The position numbers and the translations under genes were made by a program. 64,000 nt of DNA. It comes from Vulcanimicrobiota bacterium. Its GTDB lineage: Bacteria > Vulcanimicrobiota > JAJTBE01. The stretch covers positions 30,713 to 94,712 of the forward strand of contig JAIORV010000201.1 in NCBI GenBank assembly GCA_021107945.1, written 5' to 3'. Under the pieces are notes generated by a model, which was given only the letters and a program-made list of their open reading frames with translations, made no database searches and was not told the origin of the DNA. Shown in pieces: positions 33,716-41,767 of this stretch (position 1 is its first letter; each line of letters starts with the position of its first letter).

Positions 33716-35488
33716 CTACCCCACCAGCGGCAATGTGAAATAAAATGTCGTGCCCTTTCCCGGGTTTGAGCGGACTCCTATTGTGCCGTTGAGATTTTCT
33801 ATTATCTGTCTTGTTATTGCCAGCCCCAATCCGAACCCGCCTCCATGTCTGGTTCTTGCCCGGTCCGCCCTGAAAAACCGCTCGAACACTCTCTCCATAT
33901 CCTCCGGTGAAATTCCGGGTCCCGTGTCCCTCACCTCAACAAGGCAGTCATGCTCCTTTTTCCGCAGGTTGACAAATATCTTTTCTCCTTCGGGGGTGTA
34001 TCTGAGGGCATTGTCTATCAGGTTGATCAGCACCTGCTGGATCCTGTCCATATTAGCAAAGACAAGATTATCACATTTGAGGTCTGCGGTTATAATGATA
34101 TTTTTCTTCTTCGCCTGGGGTGTCATCCGGATGAGAACTTGTCTTATGAGATCCTCCATATTCACCGGGTGCTTCTCCATTTTCATCATACCGGACTCCA
34201 TCTTGGAGAGATCCAGAAGATCTTTGACAAGCCTGGTGAGGCGGTCAACTTCTCTGTTGATAGAGTCGAGGAATTCATCAGCCCTATCCTCTTTCAACGC
34301 TCCGTCGATGAGAAGTTCGGCAAGGCCTTTTATTGAAGCAAGAGGGGTGCGTAACTCGTGGGATACATTGGATACGAATTCCGTCCTCATCCTGTCAAGC
34401 TGATGAAATTTAGTCACATCATTTAAAATCACAACAACCCCCAGGGTTTTGCTTCCGTCCGCAAAAAGAGGCGTAATATGGGCATCGACGCTTTTTTCGT
34501 CGGGCATCTCTTCAAGGGAGCCGTGTATTTCCCGGCGGTAGTTTGCATCTTCGAGCAGGCGGAGGAGCGAATGTCCCGGGATGATGCCGGATATTTTCTT
34601 GCCGACAATATCTTTCTCCCGGAGCCCCAGAAGGTTGAGAGCGGTTCTGTTCGTCATTATTATCTCGCCGCCGGTATCAACAACAAAAACCCCTCCGGAC
34701 ATATGATTTATTATGGCTGAGAGCTTATTTTTCTCGCTCATGAGTGCTTCCATAGTTCCCTGGAGTTTTTCCGCCATCAAGTTAAATCTCTCTGACAGCA
34801 CGCCGATCTCGTTCATCGTTGTAACGTTGGCGCGTTGGTTGAGATCGCCCCGCGCCATATTCTCCGCCGTTTTTGTAATCTCGGTGATGGGTTTTGTGAT
34901 GTGATGAGAAAAAACGAGCGCCAGGAGGAGCGACACTCCGAGGGATATGAGAAGCCCGACCAGAAAGCGATTTCGAAGCTCGAGGAGGATGCTGTGGAGG
35001 TATGTTTTGGAGCGTGTAATATAAACAACGCCTATTACTTTCGTCTCGCCGTCGTCCTGCGAGGTCTCCTTTATGGGGTATGCCTGCGACAGGTAGTCGG
35101 GTGTATCGCCCCTTGCGGGCTTTCCCGTCAGCGCTGTTTTCACCTCGGGTACGATGGATACCCCCGGGTCCGGCGGCGAACTTTTGGGCCAGAAGAATAT
35201 GGGCACGCCTCGCTCACTGAGAATAACAACGCTGGACCCCGTCTGATTCGACATCCTGGTGATGATCCCCCGGTAAAAGCTTCCTTCTCTGCGAGAAAGG
35301 CTTGAAAGATCCTGTCTCCTGGGCCATGCCTCAGCGATATTGTAAGACTGCGCATAAATCTCATTGGCAAGATAGCGGGTGAAATAGTCGTTAAGATACC
35401 CCAGCAGGTAAATTCCCAGTACACCCACGGAGAAAAGTATGACCAATATATATGTAAGTGTAAGTTCCCACCGTATTTTTCGAAACAT
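33716..35488 (-). CDS. membrane sensor histidine kinase (PhoR/ResE/WalK type)
   Basis: About 590 residues from ATG 35488 (MFRKIRWELTL); upstream codons to 35542 look noncoding. Order: membrane helix 1 (about 10-30), a periplasmic sensor domain of about 140 residues, membrane helix 2, HAMP (VFSHHITKPITEITKTAENM), PAS (GGVFVVDTGGEIIMTNR), HisKA with the phospho-accepting His in FVSNVSHELRTPLASIKGL, and HATPase_c with N box IDNALRYTPEG, G1 DTGPGISPED and G2 GGGFGLGLAI. It autophosphorylates in response to an envelope signal. No response regulator gene is adjacent, so it is an orphan; its 3' end abuts the RAYT flanking repeat. Confidence 0.93.
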   Translation of the reverse strand: MFRKIRWELTLTYILVILFSVGVLGIYLLGYLNDYFTRYLANEIYAQSYNIAEAWPRRQDLSSLSRREGSFYRGIITRMSNQTGSSVVILSERGVPIFFWPKSSPPDPGVSIVPEVKTALTGKPARGDTPDYLSQAYPIKETSQDDGETKVIGVVYITRSKTYLHSILLELRNRFLVGLLISLGVSLLLALVFSHHITKPITEITKTAENMARGDLNQRANVTTMNEIGVLSERFNLMAEKLQGTMEALMSEKNKLSAIINHMSGGVFVVDTGGEIIMTNRTALNLLGLREKDIVGKKISGIIPGHSLLRLLEDANYRREIHGSLEEMPDEKSVDAHITPLFADGSKTLGVVVILNDVTKFHQLDRMRTEFVSNVSHELRTPLASIKGLAELLIDGALKEDRADEFLDSINREVDRLTRLVKDLLDLSKMESGMMKMEKHPVNMEDLIRQVLIRMTPQAKKKNIIITADLKCDNLVFANMDRIQQVLINLIDNALRYTPEGEKIFVNLRKKEHDCLVEVRDTGPGISPEDMERVFERFFRADRARTRHGGGFGLGLAITRQIIENLNGTIGVRSNPGKGTTFYFTLPLVG

Positions 35489-35669
35489 GATGATTTGTTC
35501 GATTGCGATGTGGCAGATCCTTGTTTTGTATATTTCTATCAATCAACATGTTAACATGTTGTTCACAAATTTTCTGTTGATTCATAATAACCCATATGAT
35601 ACAATTGTCTTGGGCAAGTATATCATTTTTTAGTTAACATATTAATTATAAGCAGAGGAGAACAGCAAA

Positions 35670-37334
35670 ATGAACATTGACAAGATAGGGAATTCAGGAC
35701 ATCAAAAAACTCCGAATTTCAAGCTCCAGCAGAACAGTACCCCGCTTAAAAAACCCGTAGATTCAGGAATATTCAAAGACACGTTCTCTCGTATAAAACG
35801 GAAAAAGACCCAGTATGTTATCATTCCTCCTAAAGAACTTGCAGAAGAATCGCAAAAAGGCGGAATATTCAAATCTGTTGAAAGTCGCCTTCAAAAATTT
35901 AATATAAAGGTTGAAGACAAGCTTCCCATTATCGGCGGTTATGTGGCGAATCTTGACGAGAAAACAAAGAACAAACTTGTGAAGGCCGGGTATTATGTGT
36001 TTGTTGATGAGCAGAAAAACTGGCTGCCGAAGGATCCCACAAAGAGCAGGCTTGCAGCTCCCGGTAAGATTGAAGAAGTTGGGAAACCGGAAAAAGAAGA
36101 GGATCTCTCTCTGATTGACAGGCCGACACTCGAGGGACCCAGGTTTGACACTCCTCTCACCCGCAAATATCAGGGCGAAGGCATTACAATTGCGGTTATA
36201 GACACGGGAATATATCCTCACCCCGACCTGATCACCCCCAACAACCGCATCATAGGATTTGTCGATTTTGTCAACGGCAAGAAGGTTCCTTATGACGACG
36301 GCGGACACGGAACCCACGTCGCAGGAGACGCCGCCGGAAGTGGATTGATGTCTGACGGCCTTTATAAAGGTCCCGCCCCGAAAGCAAACCTCATCGGCTT
36401 GAAAGCTCTTGCCGGAAAGGGCGGAGGAAAGACTTCCGATGTTATCAAGTCAATTGAATGGTGTATAAGAAACAAGGACAAGCATAATATAAAAATCATC
36501 AACATGTCCCTGGGGCATACCGCCCAGGCGGAATACTGGAACGATCCGACAAACCAGGCGGTAAAAAAGGCATTCGAGGCAGGAATAATCGTTGTGGCCG
36601 CCGCCGGAAATGAGGGACCGGGAGCGAAGACCGTGGGCGCACCCGGAGATTGCCCGTACGCGGTTTCCGTGGGAGCGGCGGATGACAATAACACCATAAC
36701 TCCTCTTGATGACAAAATAACGGACTTCTCCAGCAGAGGACCCACAGCCGGTGGATTAATGAAACCTGACCTTGTGGCGCCGGGAGAAGCTATCATCTCT
36801 ACATATTCCCCGGGAACAGAAGACTCCAATGTCAGAAGTGACAGACTCCAGGATACCCTGAAATGGCTGTCCTCAATGCCCGACGAGGCATTGACGAGAG
36901 TCCCCGATGCATCCTTGAAATTATATGGCTTCGCCGATTCCACAATCGATAGATGGAAATCCTCTCCAAAACAGGCAAGAAGAGAGATAAAGAGGATTTT
37001 CGATGCAACGAAGAGCTCCCCCATGGTTGACAACGCATACGTGGGAATGCCCGGAACATCGATGGCCGCCCCTATCGTGTCAGGAGTCGTGGCGCAAATG
37101 TTCAGTGCGAACCCGAATCTGAAACCTTACGAGGTAATGCATATTCTAAAAATGACCGCAGATAAGATGAAGGGAATAGGTCCCGAGGAGCAGGGAATGG
37201 GAATGGTTGATCCTCACGAAGCCATCGAAAAAGCTCTGATGGTCAAGGACGGCGAGCTTGAAATCATCCAGCCGCAGATCCCCTGGGGACCCAAAGAAGG
37301 AGCGGCACCAAAGGAGAATAAACCGCAAAAATAG
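35670..37334 (+). CDS. S8 subtilisin-like serine protease
   Basis: 554 residues, GAGGAG upstream. The catalytic triad is complete: Asp178 in IAVIDTGIYPH, His213 in DDGGHGTHVAGD, Ser464 in GMPGTSMAAPIVSG; the oxyanion Asn is 314 in AAAGNEGPGA. The 150-residue N-terminal region carries a propeptide-like inhibitor fold (about 48-115). The extreme N-terminus is MNIDKIGNSG...DSGIFKDTFS rather than a Sec signal, similar to the N-termini of the cluster at 21621-25623. About 70 residues (385-455) are inserted before the Ser motif compared with short subtilases. The Pro/Lys-rich tail ends in GPKEGAAPKENKPQK. Confidence 0.93.
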   Translation: MNIDKIGNSGHQKTPNFKLQQNSTPLKKPVDSGIFKDTFSRIKRKKTQYVIIPPKELAEESQKGGIFKSVESRLQKFNIKVEDKLPIIGGYVANLDEKTKNKLVKAGYYVFVDEQKNWLPKDPTKSRLAAPGKIEEVGKPEKEEDLSLIDRPTLEGPRFDTPLTRKYQGEGITIAVIDTGIYPHPDLITPNNRIIGFVDFVNGKKVPYDDGGHGTHVAGDAAGSGLMSDGLYKGPAPKANLIGLKALAGKGGGKTSDVIKSIEWCIRNKDKHNIKIINMSLGHTAQAEYWNDPTNQAVKKAFEAGIIVVAAAGNEGPGAKTVGAPGDCPYAVSVGAADDNNTITPLDDKITDFSSRGPTAGGLMKPDLVAPGEAIISTYSPGTEDSNVRSDRLQDTLKWLSSMPDEALTRVPDASLKLYGFADSTIDRWKSSPKQARREIKRIFDATKSSPMVDNAYVGMPGTSMAAPIVSGVVAQMFSANPNLKPYEVMHILKMTADKMKGIGPEEQGMGMVDPHEAIEKALMVKDGELEIIQPQIPWGPKEGAAPKENKPQK

Positions 37335-37358
37335 AGATCGTAAGATGAATAAATTATA

Positions 37359-37387
37359 TTACCCTCGGCTAAAACCGAGGGTAATTT
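37359..37387 (+). terminator. rho-independent terminator after the subtilase gene
   Basis: A 7-bp stem CCCTCGG/CCGAGGG, extended by flanking TA/TA, with loop CTAAAA, followed by ATTTTA. It lies 25 bp past the subtilase stop. The loop sequence is close to that of the class D hairpins, so it may also be a repeat recruited as a terminator. Confidence 0.6.
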
Positions 37388-37664
37388 TATGAAAGCTAAT
37401 TCTTACACACAAAACAGGGAGTGTATAATACAATATACACAAATTGGATTGTGTGTATTATTTCGGCTTTGAATAGACAGTAAGTTTTACTTCACGATCG
37501 TTTCACCGAAGGTTTTCACAAAGTTTTTTACTGAATTCTACTCCTCAAGCCTTTCCGCTGATTCAATTTTCCCATTTCCATCTACCACAGAAGACACAGA
37601 GAAATCGTCATTTCTTATTAGTTGTCCTCTGCGCTCTCCGCGACCTCTGCGTTGAATTAAAAGA
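37388..37664. other. convergent gap with a class A repeat pair
   Basis: AT-rich sequence, then two class A blocks in opposite orientation: TACCACAGAAGACACAGAG (about 37581) and TGTCCTCTGCGCTCTCCGCG (about 37622). No gene. Confidence 0.6.
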
Positions 37665-39419
37665 TCATTTATTAGAAAGACTTTTTTTAATCTTTTTAAT
37701 ATCGTTTAAAGCGCTTGTTTTATGTGCTTTATATTGTTCGGGGGCAATTGATATGAATTTTTTCAGCGCTTTTAATGCCTCTTTTTTCTTACCGAGTTTC
37801 ATGCAGGTCTTCCCCTTGAAGAAGTATGCAATTGAATAATTGGGAGCAACTTCAATTACCTTATTAAAATCAGCCAACGCCTTCTTATAATCCTTCTTTC
37901 CCAGAGCATATACATTACCGCGCCCCGTAAGAGCGATTATTTCATCCGGCCTTTTTTTCAGGATTTCATTATAACCCTTTATGGCCTCGCCAGTCTTGTC
38001 CATCTGAAAATATATGCTACTACTCAAAAGATACGCCGGTAAAAAATCAGGTTTAATCTTTACAGCTTTTTTCAGATCCTCAAGGGCTTCGTTAAATTCA
38101 TTCTTCAACAGATATGTCTTTGCCCTGAAGAAGAGAACATCCGGGTTCTCAGGCTCAGATTTGAGGGCAGAATTAAAACTTTCCAATGCCTTGGAGTAAT
38201 TCTTGCCATTCAGAAAGACTTCTCCCTGCGCCAAGTATTTTGTGACAGGATTGATCCCGTCCTTTCCCGATATGATCCCGAACTTCTTCGAATATACAAC
38301 ATCCGGATCAATCTCCAATGCTTTTATAAAATCCGCTTGCGCTTCCTTGTTCTTACCCCAAGCGGAATAAGCAATACTCCGGGTATAGTAAGCGCTTGCC
38401 GTTTCAGGTTCAAGTTCAATTGCCTTGTTTAAATTCTCAACAGCTTTTTTGTAATCTTTCTTTTTCTCAAGATATATAAGCCCTCTGTAGTAATAGGCTC
38501 GTGCCAGTCCTTTGTCAAGTTTCAAGGCCTCATCAATATCTGCAAGGGCTTTGTCCGTGTTGCCCCATCCTTCCATCTCAAAGATTCCTCTTTCAAGGAA
38601 AACCATTGCATTTTTGGGGTCGATTTTCAGAGCTTTGTTGAGATCCTCAACCGCCTTTTTATAATCCCCCTTATACCTTGCAAAAAACACCGCCCTGGCC
38701 AGGTAATAATTAACATTGCCGGGATCCTTCCCGACTGCGTCGTTATAATACTCGCCCGCCTTTTTATAATCGCCGATTGATATCATGATATTGCCGGCAA
38801 TCCTGTTAAGTTCTCCTGATTTTGAATCCAGACTCAATGCTTTTTTAATATATTCTTCGGCTATAAAGTGCTCCTTTTTTACCTCGGCATAATACACCGC
38901 CATATTCCCCAGCGCCCGCGAATACCCCGACTCCTTCTTCAGCGCTTTCTCATAATATTTCATCGCCTTGTCAGGCTGTTTAATGCGGTAGTAATACTCA
39001 CCCATGTAATTGTTTGCCCGTGAGTTTTCCGGGTCAATTTTAACTGCTCTTTTCAAATCTGCCAGGGTTTTGTCCATATTATCTTTTTTCAGGTAAATCC
39101 TGGCGCGTTTTATCAGGGAATAAAGATGATCCGGGTTTCCCTTGAGTGTCCGGGCAAAATCGTTTTTGGCATCGTCAAGCTGTCCCAACTCCAGGTAACA
39201 TAACCCTCTCTGGTAGTAGACGTCCTTGAAATCCTTCTGCTTTTTGATAAGCTCGTTAAACGAACTCAAAGCTTCATCGTACTGTTTATTTTTATAATAT
39301 TGCCGCCCTTCTTCATATAAAGCTGACGGCGATTTTGAGCATGAAATAAAAAGTAGTGGGAATATGAGAATTACGATAAAAAAAATAAAGATAAATTTTT
39401 TCGAAATGTTTCTTTTCAT
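37665..39419 (-). CDS. TPR-repeat lipoprotein
   Basis: Start at ATG 39419, preceded by CGGAGGAAAATTATC; longer in-frame sequence to 39530 comes from repeat DNA. About 584 residues: a lipoprotein-type signal (FIFFIVILIFPLLFISCSKS, Cys about 28), then some 14-15 TPR units along the whole chain, many with YYxRGxxYxxxxxYxxAxxD signatures (for example AYYYRGLIYLEKKKDYKKA). Probably a scaffold on the periplasmic face of a membrane. The gene is monocistronic. Confidence 0.85.
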   Translation of the reverse strand: MKRNISKKFIFIFFIVILIFPLLFISCSKSPSALYEEGRQYYKNKQYDEALSSFNELIKKQKDFKDVYYQRGLCYLELGQLDDAKNDFARTLKGNPDHLYSLIKRARIYLKKDNMDKTLADLKRAVKIDPENSRANNYMGEYYYRIKQPDKAMKYYEKALKKESGYSRALGNMAVYYAEVKKEHFIAEEYIKKALSLDSKSGELNRIAGNIMISIGDYKKAGEYYNDAVGKDPGNVNYYLARAVFFARYKGDYKKAVEDLNKALKIDPKNAMVFLERGIFEMEGWGNTDKALADIDEALKLDKGLARAYYYRGLIYLEKKKDYKKAVENLNKAIELEPETASAYYTRSIAYSAWGKNKEAQADFIKALEIDPDVVYSKKFGIISGKDGINPVTKYLAQGEVFLNGKNYSKALESFNSALKSEPENPDVLFFRAKTYLLKNEFNEALEDLKKAVKIKPDFLPAYLLSSSIYFQMDKTGEAIKGYNEILKKRPDEIIALTGRGNVYALGKKDYKKALADFNKVIEVAPNYSIAYFFKGKTCMKLGKKKEALKALKKFISIAPEQYKAHKTSALNDIKKIKKSLSNK

Positions 39420-39473
39420 GATAATTTTCCTCCGATGTATAAATCTGATATTCAACGGTTTCTTGATGACATA

Positions 39474-39540
39474 AACCACTGAAGTGGTTAGAACGCTGTA
39501 GTGGTAGGGTTTATACTCATTTCTCCACAATAAATTGTGG
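39474..39540. repeat. class D hairpin pair (CCAC stem variant)
   Basis: AACCAC-TGAA-GTGGTT (39474-39489) and, 35 bp on, CCACAA-TAAA-TTGTGG (39525-39540) followed by TGTTGT. The pair matches 57585-57656 in order, spacing and loops, but with changed stems. Confidence 0.75.
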
Positions 39541-39583
39541 TGTTGTTTTAAATGTCTTAAAACATATGGTATGCATTCAGTTC

Positions 39584-39644
39584 ACTTGTAGGAATGGCAT
39601 CTTGCCGCGAAGATCGAGGCTGGAAGCCTCTCCTGCAATGGAGG
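39584..39644. repeat. class C repeat, inverted
   Basis: CTTGTAGGAATGGCATC, GCGAAGATCGAGG and CTGGAAGCCTCTCCTGCA, the reverse orientation of the block at 9908. Confidence 0.65.
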
Positions 39645-39683
39645 GTCTGAATAAATACAACATATGTTATACTCTCGTGATTT

Positions 39684-39952
39684 TATTTTGTCATCCTGAG
39701 CGGAAAACGATCAATTTACTTTAATAGGCATACCTTTCTCAGGAACGGGGCTTGCATACCTCCGATGTATTAATCAGCGAAGGATCTCTATCCATGAATA
39801 GCGATCTCCCAGGACAACATTCAGGAGATTCTTCGCTATGTGAATCCCCGTAGATCAAGGAAATCCCGTCCTTCAGAAAATCATCGGATTAAAGTAACTC
39901 TCTCGTGTATCGCTCAGAATGACAGGGCTAACTCCTCATTTTGCGTAAGTCA
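39684..39952. mobile_element. class E MITE-like element abutting a stop codon
   Basis: TTTTGTCATCCTGAGCGG to TTTTGCGTAAGTC, almost identical to 30135-30412. Its right end (TGCGTAAGTCATA) directly touches the TAA stop of the HD-domain gene at 39955. The left ACTTACGCA end seen at 30135 is missing here. Confidence 0.8.
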
Positions 39953-39954
39953 TA

Positions 39955-40602
39955 TTAAACAATAAAATCTTCCCTCAATTTTCCAAGTATCCTCTCCATA
40001 TCCTCCGCCATCTCCGGGAAATTTTTCCTGGCGAGTGGGAGGTAAAATTCCGTTGTGCCTTTTATGTATCGGGAAATTTTATCGGGTCTGGGGGACAGAT
40101 GAACTGATGATATATTGTCAATCCTGTCCGCAAGTTTTATCATTTTCACAATCCGGGGAGCTTCTTTAATCTGTTTCCTGTAAAGTCTTTTTCTCTCTTC
40201 CTTTTCAACATCATCACGCTTTGACATCATCTGCACATAATCCGCAACATCCTCACCGAACATTCCTGCAACGTCTTCCCGGCAGACTTCCGCGGAATCC
40301 TCCAGCACATCATGAAGAAGGGCGGCGGCGATTATTCTCTCGTCTGCCACTTTCATTCTTTTTGCAAGATATATAGCTACACGAAACGGGTGAGCAAAAT
40401 ACGGAGTTCCTTCATCCCGCTCCTGTCCCTGATGTGTTTTTTTAGAAAAATCAAACACCTTCCTCAGGTATTCCCGATCTAACCCCGGGTTATTTTTCAT
40501 AACCGCTTTCTCAAGATTCTCATATGTCAGTTCTTTAATACCCTCCGGATTCTTGATCAGGTTTTCAGGTGAAAATAAAATTCCGAATGGATTGGATTTC
40601 AT
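39955..40602 (-). CDS. HD-domain (RelA/SpoT hydrolase-like) protein
   Basis: 215 residues, GGGGAGATGTAAAT before the ATG. Metal-binding HD residues as in SpoT/MESH1-type ppGpp hydrolases: His57 (KKTHQGQERD), His71 (PYFAHPFRVA), His97-Asp98 (LLHDVLED) and an Asp in KLADRIDNISS. There is no synthetase, TGS or ACT domain, so it would be a small alarmone hydrolase or related nucleotide phosphohydrolase. The start overlaps the PHP gene stop (ATGA), making a two-gene operon. A class E element ends exactly at its stop codon. Confidence 0.87.
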   Translation of the reverse strand: MKSNPFGILFSPENLIKNPEGIKELTYENLEKAVMKNNPGLDREYLRKVFDFSKKTHQGQERDEGTPYFAHPFRVAIYLAKRMKVADERIIAAALLHDVLEDSAEVCREDVAGMFGEDVADYVQMMSKRDDVEKEERKRLYRKQIKEAPRIVKMIKLADRIDNISSVHLSPRPDKISRYIKGTTEFYLPLARKNFPEMAEDMERILGKLREDFIV

Positions 40603-41198
40603 ATATTTACATCTCCCCTTTTTATTGCCGTTATGAAATCGGAGTATGAACCTATGTCATTTTTGAACCGGGTGTATGTCATAAAAAACATTTCCCTGCT
40701 ATGGGCGTCGGAACCGGCAACGGCGGGTTTTTTGATTTTTTTTGCCATTTTCAGGGCAAGTACATTAGCATAGGGATTTGACCTCATGCAATTCCCGTTC
40801 ATCACCTCAACCGCGTCAATATAACCGGCGACATCCCACTTGATGCTCTCCACTACATCCTCGGGATAGAACCGATATGGGTGTGCCCATACAATGGCGA
40901 TATCGTCGCGGGGAAGCTTCTCCCGGGGAAACCTGCCTGTGTATCCCTGGAACTCGGAGAGATCCTCGCCAAACAGAAGAAAATCGCCCCATTCGCATGT
41001 CATTTCCAAGCCTGCAAAAAACAGGATCCCCCTGGACTTAAATTCCTCTGAAAGGTAATCGGCATCACCGTATGAATTGTGATGATTCGTAACAAGAACA
41101 ACAGGCACATCCAGACTGACCGCCCTTGATACAAGATCCGACGGAGTGAACCTGGAGCATAACGAAGCTGTTGTGTGTATGTGTATGTCAATGTTCAA
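40599..41198 (-). CDS. PHP-domain metal-dependent phosphoesterase
   Basis: 199 residues from a TTG start (MNIDIHIHTTASLCS); GGGAG lies 12 bases upstream. PHP motifs: DIHIHTTA at about 4-11, VTNHHNSYGD, GLEMTCEW with the metal-binding Glu, AIVWAHPYRF, and GSDAHS near the end. It probably hydrolyses a phosphate ester or nucleotide such as 3',5'-bisphosphate; the substrate is unknown. It is translationally coupled to the HD-domain gene, suggesting joint nucleotide turnover. Confidence 0.85.
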   Translation of the reverse strand: MNIDIHIHTTASLCSRFTPSDLVSRAVSLDVPVVLVTNHHNSYGDADYLSEEFKSRGILFFAGLEMTCEWGDFLLFGEDLSEFQGYTGRFPREKLPRDDIAIVWAHPYRFYPEDVVESIKWDVAGYIDAVEVMNGNCMRSNPYANVLALKMAKKIKKPAVAGSDAHSREMFFMTYTRFKNDIGSYSDFITAIKRGDVNI

Positions 41199-41767
41199 AT
41201 AAATTCGCTCCCTTCAAACGGGAAATGGGAATCGGGAGGTGGGAAACGAGATCCGTTCTCCGTTATCCGTCCTCCGTTATCCGCATTACATTTATCCGTT
41301 CCGGTTTCATTATAGGGAAGCCGCTGAAGCGGCTGGAGTAGTAAGGGATAGTGGGTTCCTTGTTCCCCCGGATAAATCCGGGGGTTAATCTCATGGGAGG
41401 TTTAAAAACCTCCGCTACCATATATCCCTGGTGGCGGATACCTTCAGGTTTCCCGGATACAACCAAATCATCGGTAGCGGATACCTTCAGGTTTCCCGTC
41501 GCATACAAGGAGGTCTAAAAACCTCCGCTACCGGTAAAATGGAAGCGTGAAACGTAAGCCGGGACACGAGAACCGTTTTCCGTTTATCGCGGTCAGGAAA
41601 TCGCCTCTAATAAAGTGTTAAATTCATTTAAAACTCTGCACCTGCACACCCTGAACTTGTTTCAGGATTGTTTCAGCGTCCTCTGCGCCCTCTGCGGTGA
41701 ATAGCTACCTTCTCACAGAACAACAAATACAGGGTTAACCTGGATTTTTATTGAATAGCTTTAAATA
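41199..41767. repeat. repeat-filled gap (classes A, D, F, G)
   Basis: GGGAAATGGGAATCGGGAGG and ATCCGTTCTCCGTTATCCG heptamer tracts (41220-41283); a class D composite at about 41311-41420 with GCCGC-TGAA-GCGGC, CCCCCGGA-TAAA-TCCGGGGG and GAGGTT-TAAA-AACCTCCGCTACC; two GGTAGCGGATACCTTCAGG-type segments; a further AGGTCTAAAAACCTCCGCTA copy at about 41512; then class G (CCCTGAACTTGTTTCAGG, about 41652) and class A (CAGCGTCCTCTGCGCCCTC). No gene. Confidence 0.75.

Noticed and set aside
34835..35305. 156-codon plus-strand ORF opposite the histidine kinase
   Set aside because: Antisense shadow; the kinase domains on the minus strand are complete.
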